From Micrococcales bacterium (lineage in GTDB: Bacteria > Actinomycetota > Actinomycetes > Actinomycetales > Microbacteriaceae), in the NCBI GenBank assembly GCA_016212425.1, contig JACRGJ010000086.1, positions 1-64,000 on the forward strand: a DNA stretch of 64,000 nt, written 5' to 3'. Below the pieces are notes generated by a model. That model was not told the DNA's origin. It ran no database searches and saw only the letters and a program-made list of their open reading frames with translations. The position numbers and the translations under genes were made by a program. Below are positions 52,127 to 61,115 of the stretch, one piece after another. Every line of letters starts with the position of its first letter. Positions within the stretch are counted from its first letter, which is position 1.

Positions 52127-53497
52127 CTACGCCGTCGCCTCCAACTTCGCCTCCGCCGGGAGCCGCAGGTCGAGCTGCGGCCGCTCGGTACCCGCGAGGG
52201 CGGTGCGCTGCTCCTCGAGCACGGCGGTGAGGTCGGATGCCGACACCTGACGGGTGTCCTCCTCGATCTCCCGCAGCTGCGGGAGGACTTTCGACTCGTC
52301 GAGCTGAGCGATGCGCCGGGCGGACGGGAGAACCTGGCGCTCCAGAGACCCGACGAACGTGTTGTAGTCCTTCACGCTGCGCTCGAGGGAGCGGCCGAGT
52401 TTGTCGACGTGTTCGGCGAGCTTGGTGATCCTCCCGTACAGTTCGCGGCTGACCTCGAACAGCACCTTGGCCTCCTGCGTCACCACCTCGTGCCGCCACG
52501 ACACCGCCACCGCCTTGAGCACGGAGAAGAGCGTGACGGGGGAGGCCAGCGCGACGTGCTTGGAGAAGGCGAACTCCATCACCGACGGGTCGGCTTCCAG
52601 GGCGGAGGAGAGCAGCGACTCGCTCGGGATGAAGGCGACCACCATCTCGGGGCTCGAGTCGAGGCCGTCCCAGTAGCTGCGCGACCCGAGCGCGACGATG
52701 TGGTCGCGGACCGCCTTGACGTGCGCCTTGAGCAGGGCGTCCCGGCGCGCGAGGGCGGTGGGCTCCGCCGTGGCGGGGATCGCGGTGGCCTCGAGGTACG
52801 CGGTGAAGGGAACCTTCGCGTCGACCGCGATGCTCTTCGAGCCGGGCAGGTGCACCACCATGTCGGGTCGGGCCGAGCGCGACTCGATGCGCACGCTCGT
52901 CTGCACCTCGAAGTTGACGTGCTCCATCATGCCTGCCGCTTCGACGACCGCGCGGAGCTGCGTCTCCCCCCACACGCCGCGGGTGGAGTTGTTGCGCAGC
53001 GCGGAGGCGAGCGATTCTGCGGTGGCGCGGAGGCGCTCCTCCGACTCGGTCGCGGAACGCAGCTGCTGCGTGAGCTCGCCGTGCTCGCGGCTGCGCTGAG
53101 TCTCGAGCTCGGTGACCTTCGACTGCATGGCCCGCAGCGACTCCTGAACCGGCGTGAGCAGCGCCACCACGCGGTTCTCCTCCTTGTCCTGCTCCTGCCG
53201 ATCCCGCCGTTCGGCGTCGACTCGCTCGGCGAAGGCGCGCTGCTGCTCGGCAGCGGTGGCGAGCTGGTCCCGGAGTCCGGACTCGGTGGCCTCGAGCCGC
53301 GCGATGTCGCGCTCCAGCTCCGCACGGATCCGCGCCGTGTCTTCGCGAAGAGCCGTCACCGCGCGCTCATGCTCCAACCCCAGCGCCGCAGGATCGAACG
53401 CCGGCGTCGAGACCTTCGGCCTGCGGAGCAGCCACGCCCCCACAGCACCGAGCACGGAGCCGAGAAGCAGCCCGAAGAGGAGGGAGAGGAGGTCCAT
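52127..53497 (-). CDS. rmuC: RmuC family DNA recombination protein
   Basis: A 456-residue protein. One N-terminal membrane segment (LLSLLFGLLLGSVLGAVGAWLL, described in part), then a long coiled coil (about 40-175, including RDRQEQDKEENRVVALL), then the RmuC nuclease-like domain with GVWGETQLRAVVEAAGM, RPDMVVHLPGSKSIAVDAKV and MVVAFIPSESLLSSAL. RmuC limits DNA inversions and is predicted to be a PD-(D/E)xK-type nuclease at the membrane. A cacact box lies 6 nt before the ATG. Confidence 0.93.
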   Translation of the reverse strand: MDLLSLLFGLLLGSVLGAVGAWLLRRPKVSTPAFDPAALGLEHERAVTALREDTARIRAELERDIARLEATESGLRDQLATAAEQQRAFAERVDAERRDRQEQDKEENRVVALLTPVQESLRAMQSKVTELETQRSREHGELTQQLRSATESEERLRATAESLASALRNNSTRGVWGETQLRAVVEAAGMMEHVNFEVQTSVRIESRSARPDMVVHLPGSKSIAVDAKVPFTAYLEATAIPATAEPTALARRDALLKAHVKAVRDHIVALGSRSYWDGLDSSPEMVVAFIPSESLLSSALEADPSVMEFAFSKHVALASPVTLFSVLKAVAVSWRHEVVTQEAKVLFEVSRELYGRITKLAEHVDKLGRSLERSVKDYNTFVGSLERQVLPSARRIAQLDESKVLPQLREIEEDTRQVSASDLTAVLEEQRTALAGTERPQLDLRLPAEAKLEATA

Positions 53498-53709
53498 GCC
53501 GACAGTGTGCCGACGACTGCTGACACTGCACACCCGCCGCGCCACGGCGTCCGCGATCCCTCCGCTCTACCCGCACGACGCCCCGCCTCCCGCCCGCGCT
53601 ATCGGTCGCTTCCGGCGGTTGAACGGGCTGCTCGATCACCGGAAGCGACCGAGGAGCGGATAGGAGCCGCGGACCGCATCCGGCGCGGCTCCGCCGACAG
53701 CGGTGCGGC

Positions 53710-55524
53710 TCAGCGGCCGGAGGCGTAGCCGCGGCCGCCGCGGGAATTCGCGGCCGCGAAGTACCCGCCTCCCGGATGCCGTCCCACCGCCGACAGCCGC
53801 CCGAGCGACCACGGCGGGGCCACCGTCACCCGATGGCCGCGCTCGCGCAGCTCGGCGATGACCGCCTCGCCGACCCGCGACTCGACCACGAGCGCGCCAC
53901 CGTCGAAACCCCGGGGATCGAACGAGTCCACGTGCGAGTCGGTCTGGAAGGCGGGCGCATCGATCGCCGCCTGCGGGGCGTACCCGCCCACGAGCCGTCG
54001 CAGCAGGTAGAGCAGCTGCCACTGGTCCTGGGAGTCGCCGCCGGGCGTGCCGAGCACCTCCACCACCTCACCGTCTCGCATCAGCATCGTCGGACTGAGG
54101 GTGCTGCGGGGGCGCCCACCGGGCGTGAGAGCCGACGGGGATGCCGGATCGAGCCAGGTCATCTGCAGGCGCGTCCCGAGGCAGAAGCCGAGCTCCGGGA
54201 TCGTCGGCGAGGACTGCAGCCAGCCGCCGGAGGGGGTCGCCGAGACCGAGGTGCCCCACCGGTCGAGGACGTCGAGGTGACAGGTGTCGCCGCGCGGGAG
54301 GTCGGTCGCCGGGGCGATCGAGGGACCGGCATCCGCCAGCTCCGCCACCCGCTCCGCCGCGACCGGCTCCCCGGCACCCGCCGCCGGACGGCGTAGAGGG
54401 GGCCGCCACGGCTCGCGATCGCCGGGACGGCCGGGCCGGAACTCCCGGGACGCGGTCTCGCCGATCAGCGCGGCGCGTTCCGCGGCGTAGGAGGAGGCGA
54501 GCAGCTCGGCCAACGGCACCTCCGCGACGTCCGGGTCGCCGTACCAGGCGTCGCGGTCGGCCAGCGCGAGCTTCAGCGCCTCGGCGATGCTGTGGATGCC
54601 GAGAGCGGTCGAAGGGTCGAGGCGCTCGTCGTCGAGGGTGTCGAGCATCGCGAGCGCCTGCAACAGGGCGGGCCCCTGGGTCCACGACCCGGCCTTGACG
54701 ACGGAGCTCCCGCGGAAGGCGAGCGAGACGGGTTCCTCGAAGCGTGGCCGGAACGCGGCGACGTCCGCCGCGGTGAGCACTCCGGCGAGCTCCCGCCCGT
54801 CGGCGTGCGCGCGGGGTGTCGAGGCGAATGCGCCCATCGCCTCGGCCACGAAGCCGTCGCTCCACGCGGAGGCCGCGGCGCGGATGCGGTCCTCCCGCGA
54901 GCCGGCCGCGTCCCCCGCCGCGACCAGCCGTTCGAGCACCCCGGCCCACACCCGGGCGGTTGCCAGGCCGCCCTCGGGCGTCTCGCCGCTCAGCCAGCGC
55001 TCGGCGGAGCTCGGCCAGTGCCGCTCGAAGAAGGGCCGCATCCGCTCGATCGCCCGCGCAGTGCCCGGCGTCAGCGGATGCCCGTCGCGGGCGTAGTCGA
55101 TCGCCGGGCGGAGCACGTCGGCGAGCTCCCAGGTGCCGTGCTCGAGCAGCAGGGCGAACCAGGCCGCCACTGCGCCGGGCACGGCGGCGCCGAGCACTCC
55201 GATGCCGGGCACCACATCGAACCCGAGCCCGCGGTAGTGCTCGATGGTGGCCGCGGCGGGCGCCGCGCCCTGACCGCACAGCACGCGCGGGGCTGCGCCG
55301 CCCAGCGACAGCAGCGCGGTGAGGTCGCCGCCGGGACCGTTCAACTCCGGCTCCACGAGGTGCAGGACGAATGCGGCCGCGACCGCCGCGTCGACCGCGT
55401 TGCCGCCGCGTTCGAGAACCCCCTGCGCGGTGCCGGTGGCCAGCCAGTGCGTCGAGGCGGCCATGCCGACGGTGCCGCGCAGCTCCGGCCGAATGGTGTC
55501 GGAGTCGGGCGCGGTGAAGGTCAC
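53710..55524 (-). CDS. ggt: Gamma-glutamyltransferase family protein
   Basis: A 604-residue Ntn-hydrolase. The self-processing nucleophile is Thr414 in PRGDTCHLDVLDRWG; GGNAVDAAVAAAFVLHLVEPELNGPGG (in pieces) gives the N-terminal block, and STLSPTMLMRDGEVVEVLGTPGGD the C-terminal one. The enzyme hydrolyses or transfers gamma-glutamyl groups. No signal peptide is evident, so it may be cytosolic, unlike the classic periplasmic enzyme. The GTG start overlaps the upstream reductase gene by 4 bp. Confidence 0.9.
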   Translation of the reverse strand: MTFTAPDSDTIRPELRGTVGMAASTHWLATGTAQGVLERGGNAVDAAVAAAFVLHLVEPELNGPGGDLTALLSLGGAAPRVLCGQGAAPAAATIEHYRGLGFDVVPGIGVLGAAVPGAVAAWFALLLEHGTWELADVLRPAIDYARDGHPLTPGTARAIERMRPFFERHWPSSAERWLSGETPEGGLATARVWAGVLERLVAAGDAAGSREDRIRAAASAWSDGFVAEAMGAFASTPRAHADGRELAGVLTAADVAAFRPRFEEPVSLAFRGSSVVKAGSWTQGPALLQALAMLDTLDDERLDPSTALGIHSIAEALKLALADRDAWYGDPDVAEVPLAELLASSYAAERAALIGETASREFRPGRPGDREPWRPPLRRPAAGAGEPVAAERVAELADAGPSIAPATDLPRGDTCHLDVLDRWGTSVSATPSGGWLQSSPTIPELGFCLGTRLQMTWLDPASPSALTPGGRPRSTLSPTMLMRDGEVVEVLGTPGGDSQDQWQLLYLLRRLVGGYAPQAAIDAPAFQTDSHVDSFDPRGFDGGALVVESRVGEAVIAELRERGHRVTVAPPWSLGRLSAVGRHPGGGYFAAANSRGGRGYASGR

Positions 55525-56678
55525 CTCCTCACGCTACGCCCGGCCGCGAGGCCGACCGCGACACGGGCGGGACGATGCCGGCACGCCCGTGCGAGCGTGG
55601 TCGCGCCGATGCAGACGCGCAGGAAGAACCGCTGCGCGGGACGGGTGCGCAGCACCGCGTGCACCACCCACGGCGCCCGCTCGAACACTCGCAGCACCCG
55701 CATCCCCACCTCGCGCTCGGGGTCGAAGACCTCCGCGACGCGCTGCTCGTACCCGGCGAGCGCCGTCTCGGTGCGCGCGGGATCGAGCGCCTCCGCCGCC
55801 GCCGCGCCGGCCCAGCATCCGGAGCGCAGGGCCGCGGAGATGCCCTCCCGCGTCCACGGCTCCAGGAGCCCGGCGGCGTCCCCCGCCACCAGCACCGCCC
55901 CCCGGCGGACGGGCGAGCCCGCGGCGCGGACGCGCGTGAGGTGCCCGGAGCTGCGGAGCACCGGGGCCTGGGCGAGGCCCAGGGACTCGGTCCACCGTGC
56001 GAGGTAGGCGCGCGTCGCATCCGGATTACCTCGCCGGGCGATGACGCCGACCGCGGCGATCTCGCCCTTCGGGAACAGCCAGGCGTAGCTGCCGGGCTGC
56101 CGGCCCCAGTCCAGGAGCACCTGCCCGGCCCGCGCTCCGGGCCCGACCGCGATCTCGTCCTCCAGTCCGAGGTCCGTCTCCTCCACCCGCACGCCGACGT
56201 GCGCCGCGCACCGGCCGCTGGCCCCGTCGGCGCCCACGACCACCCGCGCGCGCAACGGCTCGGCATCGGTGCGCACGCGGATGCCGCCGTCTCGTTCCTC
56301 CAGGCCCCGGACGGCCGTGCCGTCCCGGAACTCGGCCCCGGCGGCCACCGCGGCGTCGACGAGGGCCTGGTCGAAGCGTTCGCGATCCACCATCCCGAGG
56401 AAGGGGCGACCGGCCCGCACGCGGATGCGCCACCGACCGCGGAGGCTGAAGACGACGGATCGGATGTCCCGTGTCACCTCCGCCCGCACGGCCGGCGGCA
56501 GCCACTGCAGCGAGGTGCCGATGATCCCCCCGCCGCAGGTCTTGTAGCGCGGGAAGCGGGCCCGGTCGAGCAGCAGCACGCGGGCGCCGCGTTCGGCGGC
56601 GACGCGTGCGGCGCTCGACCCGGCGGGCCCCGCGCCGACCACGATCACGTCCCAGAGTCCGTCGGCTGCGTCGGCCAT
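55521..56678 (-). CDS. Geranylgeranyl-reductase-family FAD oxidoreductase
   Basis: A 385-residue flavoprotein. The FAD motif DVIVVGAGPAGSSAARVAAERG is followed by FPRYKTCGGGIIGTSL, diagnostic of the geranylgeranyl reductase family, and by VLVAGDAAGLLEPWTREGIS near residue 285. Such enzymes saturate isoprenoid chains, for instance menaquinone or polyprenyl side chains. A taccgt box sits 6 nt before the ATG. It is co-transcribed with ggt, a link whose meaning is unclear. Confidence 0.88.
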   Translation of the reverse strand: MADAADGLWDVIVVGAGPAGSSAARVAAERGARVLLLDRARFPRYKTCGGGIIGTSLQWLPPAVRAEVTRDIRSVVFSLRGRWRIRVRAGRPFLGMVDRERFDQALVDAAVAAGAEFRDGTAVRGLEERDGGIRVRTDAEPLRARVVVGADGASGRCAAHVGVRVEETDLGLEDEIAVGPGARAGQVLLDWGRQPGSYAWLFPKGEIAAVGVIARRGNPDATRAYLARWTESLGLAQAPVLRSSGHLTRVRAAGSPVRRGAVLVAGDAAGLLEPWTREGISAALRSGCWAGAAAAEALDPARTETALAGYEQRVAEVFDPEREVGMRVLRVFERAPWVVHAVLRTRPAQRFFLRVCIGATTLARACRHRPARVAVGLAAGRSVRR

Positions 56679-56711
56679 GCGCCGACGGTACCGCCCGGCG
56701 GATCGCCGGGG

Positions 56712-57380
56712 TCAGACGCTGAGCGGGGGCGGAGCCCACCCGCCGGCGGCGAGCACCGCCGCCTGCTGCGCGGCCGCGTGCGGGGCCGCGGCCGGCGCGG
56801 GAACGGAGGCGGGGGCCACCGTCGCGCTGATCCGGACCCCCGCGACGGCGGCGAGCTGCTGCACATCGCCCGCGCCCCACCGGTCGGCGGCGTGGATCAC
56901 GATCGCGGCGCACGCCTCGGCATCCGCGATGGCGTCATGGTGGGGGAAGTCCTCGAATCCGACCGCCGAGGCGACCGAGGGCAGCCGGTAGCTGTCGAGG
57001 CGATAGGTCTTGCGGGCCACCTGCAGGCTGCAGAGGTAGCCGAAAGAGGGCATGTCGACGAACGTCGCGGCGCACGCCCCTCTGATCACGCCCATGTCGA
57101 ATCCGGCGTTGTGGGCGACGAGCACATCGTCCTCGGCGAAGGCGCACAGGTCGGGCAGCTGCTCGGTCCAGAGCGCGGCGTCCGCGACATCGGAGGCCAT
57201 GATCCCGTGGATGCGCACATTCCACTCGACGAAGGCGTCGTGCCCCGCGGGCGGGCGGATGAGCCAGCCGCGTCGATCGACCATCTTGCCGTCGCGCACC
57301 TTCACCAGGCCCACGGAGCAGGCGCTCGCGCTCGAGGAGTTCGCCGTCTCGAAGTCGATCGCGGTGAAATCCACTGGCAC
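56712..57380 (-). CDS. DnaQ-type 3'-5' exonuclease
   Basis: A 222-residue DEDDh exonuclease. Exo I is FTAIDFETANSSSAS (Asp and Glu near residues 8-10), Exo II LVAHNAGFDMGVIRGA near 85, and Exo III FPHHDAIADAEACAAIV near 150. The remaining 50 residues are an Ala/Pro-rich tail. The GTG at 57380 gives MPVDFTAID; a GTG at 57374 is also possible. It resembles the stand-alone exonucleases of Actinobacteria rather than the polymerase III epsilon subunit. Confidence 0.88.
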   Translation of the reverse strand: MPVDFTAIDFETANSSSASACSVGLVKVRDGKMVDRRGWLIRPPAGHDAFVEWNVRIHGIMASDVADAALWTEQLPDLCAFAEDDVLVAHNAGFDMGVIRGACAATFVDMPSFGYLCSLQVARKTYRLDSYRLPSVASAVGFEDFPHHDAIADAEACAAIVIHAADRWGAGDVQQLAAVAGVRISATVAPASVPAPAAAPHAAAQQAAVLAAGGWAPPPLSV

Positions 57381-57521
57381 GGCCCGATGCTCACACGCCC
57401 CTCCGACGCTCCCCGGGCGGGCGCGCCGGGGAGGCGCCGATCGGACCTCGAGCGCCCGCTCGTCCGCTCTACGATCGACCTGCATCCCCTGAACGATGGC
57501 GACCGAGCACGGAGGGCCCCG

Positions 57522-59027
57522 ATGACCGACACCTTGACTCTGAGCACAGTGAACCACTGGATCGGCGGCGCGAGCGTCGCGTCCACCTCCGGGCGCACCG
57601 CACCCGTCTACGACCCGGCGCTGGGCGTGCAGACCAAGAATGTGGTGCTCGCCAGCGCCGAGGAGGTCGGCCACGCGGTCGCCGCGGCATCCGCCGCATT
57701 CCCCGGCTGGCGCGATACCTCGATCGCGAAGCGCCAGCAGACGATCTTCGCCTTCCGGGAGCTGCTGAATGCCCGGAAGGAAGAGCTCGCGGAGATCCTC
57801 ACCGCCGAGCACGGCAAGGTGCTCTCGGATGCGCTGGGCGAGATCGCGCGGGGGCTGGAGGTGGTCGACCTGGCGTGCGGGTTCCCGCAGCTGATCAAGG
57901 GCGAGCACTCCGAGAACGTCTCCACCGGCGTCGACGTCTACTCGCTGAAGCAGCCGCTCGGGGTGGTCGGCATCATCAGCCCCTTCAACTTCCCGGCGAT
58001 GGTGCCGATGTGGTTCTTCCCCATCGCGATCGCCGCGGGCAACACGGTCGTGCTGAAGCCGTCCGAGAAGGACCCGTCGGCATCCCTCTGGCTTGCGCAG
58101 CTGTGGAAGGAGGCCGGGCTGCCCGACGGCGTGTTCAACGTCGTGCAGGGCGACAAGGTCGCCGTCGACGCGCTGCTGGAGCATCCGGAGGTCCGCTCGC
58201 TCTCCTTCGTCGGGTCCACCCCCATCGCGCAGTACATCTACGAGCAGTCCGCGCGGCATGGCAAGCGGGTGCAGGCGCTCGGCGGGGCGAAGAACCACAT
58301 GCTCGTGCTCCCGGATGCCGACCTCGACCTGGTCGCCGACTCGGCCGTCAACGCGGGGTTCGGCTCGGCAGGCGAGCGCTGCATGGCGGTGTCGGTGGTG
58401 CTCGCGGTCGAGCCGGTCGCCGACGAGCTGATCGTGAAGGTGCGAGAGCGGATGCGCGGCCTGCGCATCGGCGACGGACGCCGCGGCACCGACATGGGTC
58501 CGCTCGTGACCGAGCAGCACCGCGACAAGGTCGCCTCCTACATCGACCTCGCGTCCGAGGACGGCGCGGAGGTGGTGGTCGACGGCCGCGGCATCGAGGT
58601 CGACGGGGAGGCGGACGGCTTCTGGCTGGGACCGACCCTCATCGACAAGGTGCCCACGACCTCCCGCGTCTACACGGAGGAGATCTTCGGACCGGTGCTC
58701 TCCGTGGTGCGCGTCGGCTCCTACGACGAGGGCGTGGAGCTGATCAACTCCGGGGCGTTCGGCAATGGCACGGCCATCTTCACCAACGACGGCGGCGCCG
58801 CGCGCCGCTTCCAGAACGAGGTGCAGGTCGGGATGATCGGCGTCAACGTGCCGATCCCGGTCCCGGTGGCGTACTACTCCTTCGGCGGCTGGAAGCAGTC
58901 GCTGTTCGGTGCCTCGAAGGCCTACGGCCCCGCCGGCTTCGACTTCTTCACCCAGGAGAAGGCGATCACCGAGCGCTGGCTCGACCCCTCCCACGGCGGC
59001 ATCAACCTCGGCTTCCCGCAGAACTGA
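57522..59027 (+). CDS. mmsA: CoA-acylating methylmalonate-semialdehyde dehydrogenase
   Basis: Oxidises methylmalonate semialdehyde, or malonate semialdehyde, to propionyl-CoA or acetyl-CoA with NAD+. The 501-residue product has the aldehyde dehydrogenase fold: IISPFNFPAMVPMWFFPIA near residue 145 and the nucleophile Cys287 in GSAGERCMAVS. The C-terminal FFTQEKAITERWL is typical of MmsA. GGAGG lies 7 nt before the ATG. It links valine, beta-alanine or inositol catabolism; no partner genes are next to it. Confidence 0.94.
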   Translation: MTDTLTLSTVNHWIGGASVASTSGRTAPVYDPALGVQTKNVVLASAEEVGHAVAAASAAFPGWRDTSIAKRQQTIFAFRELLNARKEELAEILTAEHGKVLSDALGEIARGLEVVDLACGFPQLIKGEHSENVSTGVDVYSLKQPLGVVGIISPFNFPAMVPMWFFPIAIAAGNTVVLKPSEKDPSASLWLAQLWKEAGLPDGVFNVVQGDKVAVDALLEHPEVRSLSFVGSTPIAQYIYEQSARHGKRVQALGGAKNHMLVLPDADLDLVADSAVNAGFGSAGERCMAVSVVLAVEPVADELIVKVRERMRGLRIGDGRRGTDMGPLVTEQHRDKVASYIDLASEDGAEVVVDGRGIEVDGEADGFWLGPTLIDKVPTTSRVYTEEIFGPVLSVVRVGSYDEGVELINSGAFGNGTAIFTNDGGAARRFQNEVQVGMIGVNVPIPVPVAYYSFGGWKQSLFGASKAYGPAGFDFFTQEKAITERWLDPSHGGINLGFPQN

Positions 59028-59335
59028 CCCACCGGGCGCCCCGGCCCGGCGCTGAGCGACCTCGGGGCTGGGCGACGCAGCTGCCCTGACTCTCCCGAGG
59101 GGTCGCAACACGCCCTTCCCACGAGTCCTGTCCGGCGTGTTTCGGGCGGTTCGGGCCCCCTCGCGACCCCGGAGGCCGCCATCGTGCGAGAGGGGTCGCG
59201 CCCTCGTCACGCAACCCCCGCACCCCGCCCGCCCTGACGAACCCGCGTCCCCTCGGACCGCGCTCGGCAGCGGACGACCGTGACCGCGTCGGGCCAGCGG
59301 ATGCCGCATCCGGGCCGCCGGTAGGGTGGAGGCCC
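59028..59335. other. 308-bp spacer between mmsA and ychF
   Basis: No gene is seen. ggggtcgc occurs near 59099 and again near 59195, with its complement gcgacccc near 59163 in between. The inverted pairs could fold in the mmsA 3' transcript. tagggt (59322-59327) lies 8 nt before the ychF GTG and may be its -10 box. Confidence 0.5.
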
Positions 59336-60409
59336 GTGGCGCTCACCATCGGCATCGTCGGTCTCCCCAACGTCGGCAAGTCGACCCTCTTCAACGCGCT
59401 CACCCGCAACGCGGTGCTCGCCGCGAACTACCCGTTCGCGACAATCGAGCCGAACGTCGGCGTGGTCAACCTCCCCGACCCTCGCCTGCAGGTGCTGTCG
59501 GACCTCTTCGGAAGCGACCGGATCGTGCCCGCGACGGTCTCGTTCGTCGATATCGCCGGGATCGTCCGCGGGGCAAGCGAGGGGGAGGGCCTCGGCAACC
59601 AGTTCCTCGCGAATATCCGCGAGGCGGATGCGATCGCGCAGGTCGTGCGTGCCTTCGGCGACCCGGATGTGGTCCACGTCGCCGGTGAGGTCGACCCGCG
59701 GGGCGACCTGGACACGATCACCACCGAGCTCGCCCTCGCCGACCTGCAGACCCTCGAGCGCGCCATCCCGCGCTACGACAAGGAGGTCACGGGCAAGCGT
59801 CTCGACCGGGCGGTGCTCGACGCGGCGCTCGCCGCGCGGGCAGCGCTCGAGGAGGGCACCCCGCTGTCCCGCACCTCGATCGACCTGGCGCCGATCCGCG
59901 AACTCGGACTGCTCACCGCGAAGCCGACCATCTACGTGTTCAACGTCGACGAGGGCATCCTGGGCGACGACACCCGCCTCGCGGAGCTGCGGGCTCTCGT
60001 CGCCCCCGCCCAGGCGGTGTTCCTCGACGCCAAGATCGAGTCGGAGCTGATCGACCTCGACCCGGCGGATGCGCGTGAGCTGCTCGAGTCGACCGGCCAG
60101 ACCGAGTCGGGCCTCGACCAGCTCGCCCGCATCGGCTTCGACACCCTGGGCCTTGCGACCTACCTGACGGCGGGCCCGAAGGAGTCCCGAGCCTGGACGA
60201 TCCCCCGCGGGGCGAAGGCGCCGCAGGCCGCGGGCGTGATCCACACCGACTTCGAGAAGGGCTTCATCAAGGCGGAGGTCATCGGCTACGACGACCTCGT
60301 CGCGCTCGGCTCGGTCGCCGAGGCCCGCGCGAACGGGAAGGCCCGCATCGAGGGCCGCGACTACGTCATGCAGGACGGCGACGTCGTGGAGTTCCGCTTC
60401 AACACCTGA
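59336..60409 (+). CDS. ychF: Redox-regulated ribosome-associated ATPase YchF
   Basis: An Obg-family P-loop protein that prefers ATP and binds ribosomes. The 357-residue product has Walker [16 protein letters not shown] near residue 8, the G2/G3 region [20 protein letters not shown], and a coiled-coil insert (about 120-200). In place of the usual NKxD, it has [10 protein letters not shown]. It ends in a TGS-like domain ([16 protein letters not shown]) with [15 protein letters not shown]. The ubiquity of the family makes this a core gene. Confidence 0.96.
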   Translation: MALTIGIVGLPNVGKSTLFNALTRNAVLAANYPFATIEPNVGVVNLPDPRLQVLSDLFGSDRIVPATVSFVDIAGIVRGASEGEGLGNQFLANIREADAIAQVVRAFGDPDVVHVAGEVDPRGDLDTITTELALADLQTLERAIPRYDKEVTGKRLDRAVLDAALAARAALEEGTPLSRTSIDLAPIRELGLLTAKPTIYVFNVDEGILGDDTRLAELRALVAPAQAVFLDAKIESELIDLDPADARELLESTGQTESGLDQLARIGFDTLGLATYLTAGPKESRAWTIPRGAKAPQAAGVIHTDFEKGFIKAEVIGYDDLVALGSVAEARANGKARIEGRDYVMQDGDVVEFRFNT

Positions 60410-60418
60410 CCCGCAAAT

Positions 60419-60445
60419 TGGGAATCGACTGGTACCGTTTTCCCA
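60419..60445. promoter_or_regulatory. Promoter and operator of the VapBC module
   Basis: tgggaa (60419-60424) and ttccca (60440-60445) form an inverted repeat spanning the -10 box taccgt (60433-60438), which lies 6 nt before the ATG. A VapBC complex bound here would block a leaderless promoter. Confidence 0.55.
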
Positions 60446-60684
60446 TGGAAGCCACGATCGACTCCGTCGGTCGCATCGTGCTGCCCAAGCAGCTCCGCGA
60501 TGCTCTCGGACTCACACCGGGGACGCGCGTCGACATCTCCGCCTACGGCAGCGGTGTGCAGATCACGCCGGGCGGTCGCACGGCGCGCCTGCACCGGGAA
60601 GAGGACGGGTGGCTCGTCGTGCAGGGCGAGGGCGACCTCACCGACGAGGCGATGTTCGCCACCATCGACGCTGGACGCCGGTGA
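60445..60684 (+). CDS. AbrB/SpoVT-type antitoxin (VapB-like)
   Basis: A 79-residue DNA-binding antitoxin. The swapped-hairpin AbrB fold is visible as ATIDSVGRIVLPKQLRDALGL and TRVDISAYGSGVQITP (residues 3-51), followed by a variable acidic tail (EGDLTDEAMFATIDAG) that probably wraps the toxin. It overlaps the PIN gene by 4 bp. An inverted repeat across its own promoter supports autoregulation. Confidence 0.9.
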   Translation: MEATIDSVGRIVLPKQLRDALGLTPGTRVDISAYGSGVQITPGGRTARLHREEDGWLVVQGEGDLTDEAMFATIDAGRR

Positions 60685-61115
60685 CGTCCGCGGGCGCGAC
60701 CGCGGTCGACACGAGCGTGGCCATCCCGCTGCTGGTCGCGGGGCATCCCGCTCACTCGGCGACTCGCACCTGGGCGCGGGGACGACGCCTGAAGCTCTGC
60801 GGCCACGCCCTGGCGGAGACCTACTCGGTGCTCTCCCGCCTGCCCTCCCCGTTCGGGGTGTCCGGCCCTCAAGCGGTCGAGTTGCTCGGCAACTTCGCCG
60901 AGCCCTTCGTGCTCTCGGAGCAGGCGGCCCGCGCGGCGCCGCAGCAGTTCGCCCTGCTCGGGATCACCGGCGGTGCGGTGTACGACGGGCTCGTCGCGCT
61001 GGCCGCGCGCGAGCAGGCCGCGGTCCTCGCCACCCGGGACGCCCGCGCGCGCTCCACCTACGAGGCCGTCGGCGTCGAGGTCGACCTGATCCCCTCGAAC
61101 GGGATCAGCGGATGA
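60681..61115 (+). CDS. PIN domain ribonuclease toxin (VapC-like)
   Basis: A 144-residue PIN protein. The acidic residues for Mg2+ are Asp10 (AVDTSVAIPLL), a Glu in GHALAETYSVLSRLP near residue 46, an Asp in GGAVYDGLVALAA near 100 and an Asp in LATRDARARSTYEAVG near 118. The full set suggests an active RNase, likely cutting tRNA or rRNA as VapCs do. The start overlaps the antitoxin (GTGA), and its stop overlaps the next gene (ATGA). Confidence 0.9.
   Translation: MTSAGATAVDTSVAIPLLVAGHPAHSATRTWARGRRLKLCGHALAETYSVLSRLPSPFGVSGPQAVELLGNFAEPFVLSEQAARAAPQQFALLGITGGAVYDGLVALAAREQAAVLATRDARARSTYEAVGVEVDLIPSNGISG

Noticed and set aside
55575-57521. Long + strand extension upstream of mmsA
   Set aside because: Low-complexity shadow of two minus-strand genes; the ATG at 57522 has a good ribosome binding site and starts the family alignment.
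56712-59309. An 865-codon minus-strand frame covering mmsA and the exonuclease
   Set aside because: Only its last 222 codons (the exonuclease) are protein-like; the rest is antisense to mmsA.
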